Assembly: GCA_946807835.1 (NCBI GenBank)
Contig: OX327694.1
Coordinates: forward strand, 5,964,001-6,028,000
Direction of reading: 5' to 3'
DNA length: 64,000 nucleotides
Source: Ailanthus altissimus
Lineage: Eukaryota > Streptophyta > Magnoliopsida > Sapindales > Simaroubaceae
Part shown: one piece after another, positions 35,414-45,389 of the stretch
Position numbering within the stretch: position 1 is the stretch's first letter
How the letters are laid out: each line of letters starts with the position of its first letter
Translations under genes and position numbers: made by a program
The notes under the pieces: generated by a model
Told to the model about the DNA's origin: nothing
What the model saw: only the letters and a program-made list of their open reading frames with translations
Databases searched by the model: none

Positions 35414-35929
35414 GCTTATGGTAGGTTTATAATTTTGCTATCAATATTTTGTATCTAATTCTAGGTTTGTTTATCAACTTTGTACTTCAAACAATACCAA
35501 TGTATTAAAGTTTCTACATATACAAGTTTGCTTTGGAAGCATACTCTATTTGCTAGATATTATGATTATTGTACGTGTTGATGTGTTGTTAAGGAAACAT
35601 ACACTATCATGGATTTATGTTTACTTGGATGTTAAATATTGTGATTGTTAGACTATATCGATGTGTTGTTAATTTTGTCATACAACTTGTTGTGGAATTG
35701 ACAAATTGACTTGGGTTTACACGAATGTTGTTTGGATATTACATTTTGTATACATTAAATGTTGTTAAGGAACCATAAAACTTGAATATTGTTTGGATGT
35801 TAGTTGTAGATTATGGATTGATTTAATGCATTTACTACCTTGTGGAATATTTCTAAATTATAATATATATATTATATAATTTAATATATATTAAAAAATC
35901 TGATTTTGAAATTCATAATATATAAATTA

Positions 35930-36371
35930 ATGATAAAAATCTATCACAGATTAGTGTTACACATCTATTACAGATTAGTGACAGAAGATAACATCATTTC
36001 TGCCCAATGCTATATTAACCTCAACATGATGTCATTATAATGACCTCATTATGACATCATTATTGTTGACATCATCAATGATGATATTAGCATTGCATCA
36101 ACTGTTACGTCACCTACTAAATTTGCAAGTCACAGATTTGTGATAAAATGTATCTATCATAACATTTGCCTAACTTAAGGTGTTAAGCTCTCATAGAAAT
36201 TTGAGACTAACCTCTGTGTTTCAAAGCCATGATGGGTCATTTATCACTAATTTATGATAGAAATTATCTATCACAGATTATTGATGGACTTTAAGGAATA
36301 GAGTGTATCTATCATAAAACTCTGTTTATGATAAATGTTATCTATCACCCTAAGCCTTTTTTTTAGTAGTG
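35930..36371. repeat. Right subterminal repeat region and terminus of CACTA element C
   Basis: Words such as TCTATCACAGATTAGTG, TTATCTATCACAGATTATTG, GTATCTATCATAAAACTC and TTATCTATCACCCTAAG recur in both orientations, typical of CACTA subterminal binding sites. A run of TGATGTCATTATAATGACCTC-like inverted words lies near 36,020-36,090. The end is TTTTTTTTAGTAGTG. Confidence 0.75.
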
Positions 36372-36394
36372 TCTCATCTCGTTTCTTCTCTAAT

Positions 36395-36561
36395 AATAAT
36401 ATACTAACAACAATAACAACAACAACAACAACAATAATAGTAATAGCAACAACAATAAAAATAATATATCCTAAATTATTATTATGTATGCATAATTATT
36501 ATTGTTGTTGTTATCACCATTACTACTACTCTCACACGATTATATATATATATATATATAT
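36395..36561. repeat. Simple repeats: (CAA)n/(AAT)n then (TA)n
   Basis: A (CAA)/(AAT)-rich stretch runs from ~36,399 to ~36,468. A partly inverted ATT/GTT/ACT stretch follows, then ~11 TA units at 36,539-36,561. The open frame across it (36,335-36,571) is a product of the trinucleotide repeats. Confidence 0.8.
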
Positions 36562-36563
36562 AC

Positions 36564-36741
36564 ATAATTGATCTAATGGGCTATGTAGCTCACATATGGT
36601 GAACTTCTGGATACGTGACAGTATTCTGTAGTACATTATAAATTGTACAAAAATTATAAAAAGTTATAAATTTATTAGACAATGACTTATGGCAGTGTTG
36701 CTCACCATATAGTGAACTACATAACCCACTAAATCAATTAT
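36564..36741. mobile_element. MITE with ~40-bp terminal inverted repeats
   Basis: The left arm ATAATTGATCTAATGGG, CTATGTAGCTCACATATGGT, GAAC is the near-perfect reverse complement of the right arm ending CTACATAACCCACTAAATCAATTAT. The arms are ~40 bp in a 178-bp element with no coding, so a folded hairpin is possible. It sits between a (TA)n tract and TATATATATT, so a TA-type target duplication cannot be told from background. The superfamily is not assigned. Confidence 0.75.
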
Positions 36742-36984
36742 ATATATTCAATGTTTATTTCAATTATATTAATATTTATAGGATTACAACAACAAAATTT
36801 ACCAAACGCATATAAACAAAATCTCATAACACTTCTTAAAAACATATCTTACCAAATATCTAATTTCTTCTCTTCACAATTGATTATTTCTTTAGCACAA
36901 CTAATAGTGGTTATTTTAAAAGCTATAACAATCCAAAATTGGGCTTTTAAAAAGTGTAGTTGTGAGCTATATAGACCCATTATT

Positions 36985-37960
36985 ATTCATTACAACCGTT
37001 AGTAATGCTAGCAAACTAAGATTCTTTCGTGGACTCTATAAGGTCATCAGAAAGGCCACACAAATTTCACATACTAAACTTCTAGATAATCAACAATCTA
37101 CGTATCCAAAAGAACACATATTCCACTTTAATTCTAAAATGATCATGCACACACACAACAAACCTTTGAAGTGCATAATGTTCCCATTAAGCTTAAAGGT
37201 TTGGCCGTAGCATGGCTCTAAGAACTAAAAGAAAATTTGATAGCATCCTTCGATGAGTTGAAAGGTCGATTCATAGCACAATACATCAAAAACAATAAAA
37301 AGAAAAAGATCGCAATAAATTCATTCCTCATAAAATAGAGAAACAACAATTCAATCAAAAGCTTTCTCAATTGATTCAACTAGGAGTTTAGTGAACTTAA
37401 GAACTACGACAATAAGATAGCCACCCAAACGTATCATAAACCAGACAATGCCTTGACCTCTACTATTGGTACCTTGTTCAAAATAACTTTACTTCCTTTA
37501 AACTGATCAACCAGAAATCAAAACAGTGGATCGAGAAAGAGGAAGATGAAGCTGCAATGAAAAAAGAAGCTTTCATAAACACAACATGAAATAAATCAAG
37601 AGACTATGAACTAGTAGAAGTAGGGTCAAATTCAAAAGTCATGGAAAGGACCTAAACCATAGATGGGATCGTTAACAATTCCATGGAAGCACTGTCCACA
37701 AGAATGGTGGTGAACTAATTATATATGGTAGTACTTCATAGTAGACCATCGGATAAATAAGGGAAACAAAAAAGATAGAGACCATTATTCAGAAGAGTAA
37801 CTAAGGCACAAAGATGTAAAATATGAGAAATTTCTATAACCATATCAATTATTCATGAACTATAGGAGATAACCTTTTCCCATGAATATTTGACATGCTT
37901 AATAATGTCGCACGTATACCCTATAGTGAATAGTTTGAATATAAACGGAATCATATGTAA
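36985..37960 (+). pseudogene. Tat element D gag and gag-protease junction remnant
   Basis: Across several frames: HTKLLDNQQSTYPKEHIFHF, HNKPLKCIMFPLSLKGLAVA, ELKENLIASFDELKGRFIAQ and KKKIAINSFLIK match the gag core of Tat elements (LKGLAVAWLRELKP...SFDEL...FIAQYI type). Past 37,600 only scattered matches remain, ending near NINGIICK (37,938-37,961), which normally leads into the protease active site. The solo LTR at 37,964 cuts it there. Confidence 0.75.
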
Positions 37961-37963
37961 GTG

Positions 37964-40037
37964 TGTTATGCATCGGATGAATGTGTATATTTAATTTAAT
38001 TTTACACATCACACATGCATAATGTACGCAGTGGAATATAAAAAATATTTCTTATTACACTAATGAGATAAAAGGAAGCTCACACTTGAAACGTGCTTTA
38101 AGCAATTCTAGTCGACGACGGGGTAGAATTTCTTGAGCTAGAATGATAGCCTCCTATTCTCGGTAGGAATTTGTTTACTTGCAGTAACTTTTACTTCCCA
38201 GTCACTCGACTTATACTATATGAATTTGCTCAATTCACTTTTGTTGTTATAAATGAATCATGACCCTTTATATACCCAAAATAGCTGCCACTTTAGCCAA
38301 TTAAAAACAAATAAGTTTGTTTATTTTACAAGCATGACAAGGCTTAAAATTTGCCTTGTTATGCTTGATAAAATGATAAGTGGCATGGTGTATACTTAAG
38401 TGGCCAAAAATCATGCAGATGAGTGGCTATTTGATTCTAATTTAAAAGTACCTTATTCTTGATTCAAAAGCATAATAAGTTTTATGCCTTTAAATTCCAC
38501 CACTTGCTTATCTTTACGCCTTTAAATTTATAACAATTTAGATTTAAAAATGAAAAAAAGGCCAAATACATTAACAATGCATGCCACCTCTTGGTTAAAT
38601 TTTGTTTCTTTTGCTAATTTAATTGGCAATTCTTATTATACAATGTGTCATGCCATTACAAATTAATGGCATGACATATGGCATCCAATGAAGGGATGAA
38701 GTAGCAAGTCCCACTTGCAAACATTCTGGCCTTAACACTTAAACTCTAACAATTTTCTGAGAGCCTTTAAAATAATTCTTACTTTTCGAAAACTTTTCGG
38801 ATCGAACCATTCAATCCGGTGTGCTATCTTAGTACACAACGAGTACACTTCGTATAGTGAGACTCCCTAGGTTCACAGGTTCACACTCGTTTGTCTTACA
38901 AAACTCTTTCATAGGTTCACAAATGATGCCCTATACATACGTTATAAAAATAACAATATGACACGTTGAACCATACAAGTTAAGGTTAATACATATTTTT
39001 ATAATTCCTTCGTCATTTATATCCTGGAAGAGTGGAGACATAAATAATCACTATCAAATCTCTATATACTCTACCCTAAACTTATCTTCAGATTCGTATG
39101 TCAATAAACTATATCCGCAAACACTTTTGCAAGTTTATTCCATGAAAAAATCTTTTTCAAGTTTATTACTTATGGCTATAAGACTTTGTAAAATATAATA
39201 TTGGAGCATCAGGATATACAACTCACCTATATAAGATGACGAATCCTATATCTACACATACCAGACTCCATGACCATCAGACCATACCTAGCAACACCAA
39301 CGGTCAGACCATAAAAGGTATTTGATATGTGTAGAACCTATGTATGATGGATCACTCACAAGCCCACCATGGTGCTTAAGTCAAGGGATCACAAATGCTA
39401 CTCAACTCGAGAGGACCCTCTATTGATATCTTTATGGGATGTATATTTGAGGTCCTCATTGAGTCTATTCAGTCAGTCATCACTGAATACTCGTATGCCT
39501 ATACGAACTTTCACTAAGGTTATGGTCTACTAAGATTAATCATCTGAACCATTCAAATATAAACATACACTGATCTATATATGATAAGGTCTTCATCAAA
39601 AAACACGTATCAATGAAGATAGATTAGGAACATTATATTTAAGAATATACTTGTACAATGACGTTTCTTAGCACCATTTACAACTCCTTGTAACTATGTT
39701 ATTATTAATATATCATCGGGTCTTTATCCCATTTCAGACAAGATTTTAACTCTTTAGATTTCACTAACACATATAACCTACTAACTCTCAACAATTATAA
39801 TTCTCAGCGTAGCTAACTATTAACACTGGTCTAAACTCCTTTGAACCAAATATGAACTCGTTCAAATCATATAGTGTCTGAAATGTTACAAGCATCTTAC
39901 CATATATATAATTTAATATTAACGATTTTATTCGAAATACTTATCATATAAATATTAAACAGTTAATATTCATATAATATTAAAATGGCATGTAAGCACT
40001 ATTTTTAACACTATAGTGTGAATAATCCTAACTAACA
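37964..40037 (-). mobile_element. Solo LTR (~2.07 kb), minus orientation, family shared with 51,175-53,257
   Basis: It starts TGTTATGC and ends CTAACTAACA. Its reverse complement aligns along its length with the LTR at 51,175-53,257: both begin TGTTAG and share GAAGGAGTTTAGA, AGCTACGCTGAGA-type, GGGTCCTCT(A/C)GAGTTGAG, GGTGGGCTTGT(A/G)AGTGATCCA and CCTTTTATGGT(C/G)TGACCG. The lengths are nearly equal (2,074 and 2,083 bp). It splits the protease of Tat element D: GSSVNILFW resumes at 40,040. The flanking five bases are AAGTG and GAGGA, so no target duplication survives. A few host codons are missing at the junction. Confidence 0.75.
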
Positions 40038-42500
40038 GAGGAAGTAGTGTGAATATTCTATTTTGGAAAGGTTTAAAGACTAAATCAATATGAAAAAGAC
40101 ATCAGAGGATGCAACACATAACTTATTGCCTTTAAAGGAAGAAAGATACAAGTCAAGGGAATGATAGCTCTGCTAGTCATTTTGGCTAGAAAATAGCTAA
40201 AAGTAGATTACTTAGTGGTAAAGGCGCCCACAGCCTACAACACCATAACGAGATGCTTTTAGATCTACTACATAGAGGTCGTTCCATCCACTTTTCATCA
40301 GGTGTTCAAATACGTATCAGTTACTTGTAGAGGGATAATGGACATTAAGGGCGAGTAGGTTCAAGTAAGATAGTGCTATACCAATTTTCTTAAACTTTCA
40401 AAAGAACATAAGAAATAGAGAACTATAGTAGCAGCTTTTAAAGAGGAAGCTTCCAAAAAATTAGATGAAATAAAAGCATCCATTATAGGGCAGCTTCCAC
40501 CCCTTTCTAGTTGTAAAAGCACAAAAAAAATAACAATTACAGAATCGGTGGCTAAAAGGACTTCCTGAGAAAAAAAAAGTATACCACCCAGCATTGAAAA
40601 AATTGAGCAAGTAATCATGGACCCTTCTAACTTCAATAGAATAGTGCTACTTATCATAATATAAATGAAGTAGAGTGAGCAGCAATGATCGATCTACTTA
40701 AGAATAAAATAACGTCTTTGCATAGTCCTACAAGGATATGATAAGTATAGATATAAAAGTAATATACCACAAGATAAGTATAAAAACAATATTACAACTC
40801 AGTTCAATAGAAGTAATGATAGTTTGCTCCTTAGTGAAACCAGATTACAAGCGATGAAGTAAAGAGATTGCTAAAAGTTGGCATCATCTGAGAAGTACAC
40901 TACCTATAATGGCTTTCTAATTTAATGGTTTTGAGAAAGAAGAATGAAAAATAAAAGGTATATATAGCTACACAAATCTGAGTAAGGCCACATTGAAGGA
41001 TTCTTTCTCGCTTCCCAAAATCAATTAAATGGTAGAGGTTACAATAAGGTACGAAAGACTATCATTTTTAGATACATATAATAGATATAATCATATCAGA
41101 ATGGTTCTAGAAGATGAAGAAACACTAGTTTCATTATCGAGTATAGGATTTATTACTACAAAGTGCTGTTGTTCAATCTTAAGAATGCATGAGCTATCTT
41201 CCAGAGACTAGTCAACAAAGTCTTTGAAAAGCTCTTAAAAAAATATGGAAGCATACCTTGATGATACTGTAGTCAAAAGAAAAAAAACATAAGACCACAT
41301 TGTTGAAACTATGGGAAGTATTCAACGTCCTTCAAAAGTACAAGGTGCACTTAAATTCGACTGACTGCATTTTCAAAATTTCATGTGGAACCTTCCTAAG
41401 GCACATTGTAAGTATAAAGAGAATTGAAGCTAACCCTACATAAGTCCAAGCCCTTAGAAGCATAACCATACCCAGAATGGCAAAGGAAGTTCAGATCTTC
41501 TCTGAAAGGGTAACCGCTTTGAGCAAATTTATATCTTGAATATTAGATAAATGTAAACCCGTTTTCCAAGTAATCAAGGCAAAAAACAGGATCATATAGG
41601 AACCAAAACATATAGAAGCACTAGAAAACCTAAAAGAAAACCTGAGAAAACCTATAATATTATCTTCACAACTTCCTAATGAAACTTTAATTCTTTATCT
41701 TACAGTTTCAACAGTAGCAGTAAATGTAGTACTATTTATATAAGTAAACGGATAATAAAACCTATCAACTAAACAAACAAGGCACTCTTGGATGTAGAAA
41801 CCATGTACTCAATAATAAAAAAAAACTCGTCCTCGTCTTCGTCCTCGTCCTTGTAAAAGCTAAAGACAATCTAAAACACCATTTTGAGACCCAACCATAG
41901 TAGTGCATACTTCATGTCACGCTCAAGACCCAAAAGATGTGACACACGACGTAACTTACACTCATTCAATAATATGCACTCATATGTAATATTGCATAAA
42001 ATTTCAAACTTGAATTCAACAATATGACTCATATTGGAACAAGTTGTAAAGTTGTTACTACACTTCATACCCCTTGAAATGCATTATATCTAAACAATAT
42101 GTCATAGATAGCTACCGGACTAATTCACCAAAACATCGAGTACCAATCGAGGTCAGCAATCAAAGGATAAGCAATGGCATATTTTTTTATTGGAATTCTA
42201 ACAAGCAATACAGGATAACACATTACTTCTAAAACCCACAGAACCAAAAGAGGCTTGAAAATGAACATAGATGAAGCATCTAATCATAAAGGATCGGGTC
42301 TTAAAATCAAAATTAAAATTCCAAATAGACTCATATTGGAACAAGTTGTAAAGTTGTTATTCTCTACCTCTAATAATGAAGCTGACTATGAAGCACTAAT
42401 CAAGGGAATTACAATAACACGACAACTAATGATTAGAAAGCTTGAAATCTATACTGACACAGCATTTATGAACTTTTAATGAAATTGAGATTACACAGCC
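40038..42500 (+). pseudogene. Tat element D protease, reverse transcriptase and two RNase H remnants
   Basis: The protease resumes with GSSVNILFWKGLKTK. Reverse transcriptase lies at ~40,990-41,400: TLKDSFSLPKIN, a stop, YERLSFLDTYNRYNHIRMVL, and the catalytic motif YLDDT at 41,254-41,268 (usual YVDDM). The first RNase H begins at ~41,600 (LKENLRKPIILSSQLPNETL, YLTVSTVAVNVVLF) and breaks off after 41,820, where a short TCGTCC-type hexamer repeat stands. The second, archaeal-type RNase H is open from 42,255 to 42,479 (MNIDEASNHKGSG, FSTSNNEADYEALIKGI, KLEIYTDTA), with the acidic residues visible. The Tat order is kept, but frames are broken. Confidence 0.85.
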
Positions 42501-42899
42501 AAAGAGGGATGAACAAAAAGTTACCATGTGAAAGAAAAAAAGCTATAAAACACCACTAAGAAATAAGCATTGCCTAAATACCTTAAGAAAAAAAATATGA
42601 AAATTGATAAACTGGGCAATGAAGCATCCACGACTGAACATCCATACAATCGAGTAATCCATCTATCAACAAGATCCAGGACAGTAACTGAGGAAGACGA
42701 ACCCAAGAGAGAAGCTCAAAATTTAATGGATATAAAATCTTCCACTAGCTAGATGACTTCGTAAATAAATCTTCTATAAAATAAAAAGCTTTTGGAAAAC
42801 TAAAAGAAGCTATGAAGCTCCAAAGCAAAGGTGGCATATTCACGCTGATGAACGAACAATTATATAGGAGATTAGTTTTTGGCATATATATGCATTGTG

Positions 42900-43985
42900 T
42901 TATAGTCAACAAATGAAGGAAGATATTGGAAGAAATCCACAAGGGAATATGTAGGAATCACTCTAATATAGGGGCCCTTGCACACAAAAGCATGAGACAA
43001 GGTTATTTTTATCCTTTTATCAAATGAGAAGTGCAAGAATACCTAAAGAAATATGAGAAATGCCAAAAACATGCTACGTTCATCCATCTTCCAATCAGAA
43101 ATCTAAACACAGTGTCTAGCCCTTTGCCATTCATACAGTGTAGAATGGACATTGTAGAACTTTTGCCTCTAACAGTTGTAGGAAAGCGATTGGTAATGTT
43201 GGCAACTAATTACTTCATGAAATAGGTAAAAGCAGAGGCCTATAGTAACATCACAGGAGCAGAAGTCAAAAAGTTCATATTGTAGAATATTATCACAGGA
43301 TATAAGATGCCACAAATACTAGTCTCTAATAATTGGAAGCAATTTGTGAGCTCAATCATCACTTGCTTTAGCATCAAGTTCAAGATACAATAAAAGTTTT
43401 CTTCCCGCAGCTATCCTTAAGGCAAAAATCAAGTAGAAGTCACCAACTGAACTATATTTACCATGTTGTAGAAACGATTAGAATAGAAAAATCAGAAATT
43501 GCTAGAGGAACTTTTAAGAGTCCTTTGGGCATATACAATGATGGAGATAAGATTAATAAGAATCTCACCTTATACATTGGTATATAAAACAGAAGCAAAG
43601 CTCCCCATGGAAGCTTTCATTCTAACTCTACAAATTAAGTTGGGAAGATTGGAACTAAATGATAAAGCATTTTTCTTGAAAATATATCATACCAACAAGG
43701 CTCGAACCATTATAATAATCCACGCTACTATCTATAAAAGCAAATTGAAAAATAGTACGATAGCGAAATTCAAACAAAAGAAATAAATAGAGGCAACTTA
43801 GTCCCAAAGGAAGCATTTGACATTAATAAAGAGTAAAATGATGAAACACTAGCTGAGACATGGGATGGGCCATACAAAGTCATCAAGAAGTTAGATTGTA
43901 GAGCTTTTCTACTTAAGACTATGGAAGGGGAGCTTATCCCCACTATATGGATCATCTCTAAATTGAAAATTTTTATTTGTAAGAA
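42900..43985 (+). pseudogene. Tat element D integrase remnant
   Basis: Zinc-binding residues are visible: EIHKGICRNHSNIGALAHKS, then YEKCQKHATFIHLP. The core reads QCRMDIVELLPLTVVGKRLV, LATNYFMK, stop, VKAEAYSNITGAEVKKFI, then TGYKMPQILVSNNWKQFVSS, so the second catalytic Asp position is changed (SNN where TDN is usual). The C-terminal part at 43,499-43,786 reads LEELLRVLWAY and SPYTLVYKTEAKLPMEA. The stop after NYFMK is again at the conserved Trp. Element A has a stop at the same codon. Confidence 0.85.
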
Positions 43986-44169
43986 AACTCTCTTCAATTT
44001 TAAAATAACTATTCATATTTCAATGACTAATATGCTTTCTTGATCTATATAACTTTAATATTCGTATTATAACACTCTTCTGTGGAAGGGGCATGCCTCC
44101 ATAGACTTCCATTTCTAAAAAAGGATACACATATCAAATAAGTCTTCTTAAGTAAAAAATACAGAATTC

Positions 44170-44540
44170 AAAAGCCTTTATAAGTTGAAAGTATAACATC
44201 AAATAATCCTTCCTAAGTTAAAAGCACAATAACAAAAAACTTCTTTAGAAGGGTTCAACATCTTTGTCAAGAAGCACATATATTAAAAGACTTCTCTAAA
44301 AGGGCACTGTGCCTTTGTCAAGAAGCTAACATATTAAAAGACTTCTCTAGAAGGGCAACATGTTTTTAATAAGAAGAAAATATACCAAAAGACATTTTAA
44401 AAAGGTTCAATAACTTTGTCAAGAAGCACACATATCAAAAGATTTCTCTAGAATGGTCTAACACTTTTACCAAGAAGCAAACATATCAAAAGACTTCTCT
44501 AAAAGGACCTCGTACCTTTATCAAAGAGCAAACATATCAA
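44170..44540. repeat. 51-bp tandem repeat in 3' region of Tat element D
   Basis: GAAGCACACATATCAAAAGA, CTTCTCTAGAAGGGC, AACACCTTTGTCAA recurs with GAAG anchors at about 44,271, 44,322, 44,373, 44,423, 44,474 and ~44,525, a 50-52 bp period, with weaker copies before 44,271. Degeneracy is moderate. It lies between integrase and the presumed 3' LTR. Confidence 0.85.
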
Positions 44541-44544
44541 ATAA

Positions 44545-44880
44545 GCCTTCCCTCACAAGAAGCGCAATGTCACAAAAGCCTTCTTTAATCAGAAGCATAA
44601 GAATTTAAGGACCTTTCCTAGCTGGAAAAAAAAAATGTCTTCCCTTACAGGAAGCACAACATCACAAAAAGCCTTTCTTAATTAGAAGCACAAGAATTCA
44701 AATACCCTCCCTAACTGGGAAAAAAAAGGCTTCCCTCATAAAAACACAATTTACAAAAGCTTTCCTTAACTAGAACTGCAAGAATTCAACGGCCTTCCCC
44801 AACCAAAAGGAAAGCATTTCTCATAAAAAGCCTAATATCACAAAAGCATTCCTTAACCATAAGTACATTACCCTATTTAA
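44545..44880. repeat. ~91-bp tandem repeat in 3' region of Tat element D
   Basis: Units start GCCTTCCCTCACAAGAAGC-like at about 44,545, 44,637, 44,728 and 44,813. Each contains ATCACAAAAGCCTT, TAATTAGAAGCACAAGAATT and, in all but the last unit, a CCTTCCCTAACTGG segment; the first two of these end in an A-run. The period is ~92, 91 then 85 bp. Shared CTTC and AGAAGCA words suggest common origin with the preceding 51-bp array. Confidence 0.8.
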
Positions 44881-45389
44881 TTAGAACCACAATAAATAAA
44901 TAAAAAAAGCCCTATAGAGAGGAAGCATAAATTAACAACTTCCCTAGGTAAGACAAATACCTGCAGATAATTTTTATAATAACGTCAATCAGAAGAATCG
45001 TGACCTTAAGAGCCATTTTTTATCGGAAGCACAAACATCTAAAAATACTTCCAAGGATAAAAGTAACTTTTCTTGGAAACATAAGTCTAGGAAATATAGG
45101 AAGTCTCACTTATATCACTTGATTTATTTAAATATCGCATTCAACTAATATCTCTGGAAGTAACACTTTGTCAATACTGATCACATTTTTACTTTAAGTC
45201 TGTCACATGAACTAATTCAGAGGAAGTAACCCCTAAACATTTTATTATAAACTTATAGGAAACTCGTAAACATATATGAAGCAACACTTAGTGTAGCACC
45301 TTCTTTTTCATTAACAAATTAAACAATACATGTAAAAAAGTTCCTCTTATTACAAGCTACAAATGTACAAAATTCTTAAAACTAGCTAA
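44881..45389. other. Non-coding stretch between repeats and antisense ORF
   Basis: Fading traces of GGAAGC / CTTCC words suggest older decayed repeat copies to ~45,080. No gene is seen. Confidence 0.4.

Larger units (their letters stand above)
25490..36371 (+). mobile_element. CACTA (En/Spm) DNA transposon C, decayed, with captured ULP1-like gene
   Basis: Plus-strand remnants of TNP2 (transposase), a TNPA-like second protein and a ULP1-like protease lie in one direction. The right terminus ends TTTTTTTTAGTAGTG at 36,371, the reverse complement of a CACTACTAAAAAAAA terminus, and is preceded by subterminal repeats. The left terminus is uncertain: coding starts ~25.5 kb, but a candidate end lies at ~13,945, left of copia B. 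A 2,850-bp solo LTR interrupts TNP2. All genes contain stops, so movement would need proteins from elsewhere. Confidence 0.8.
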
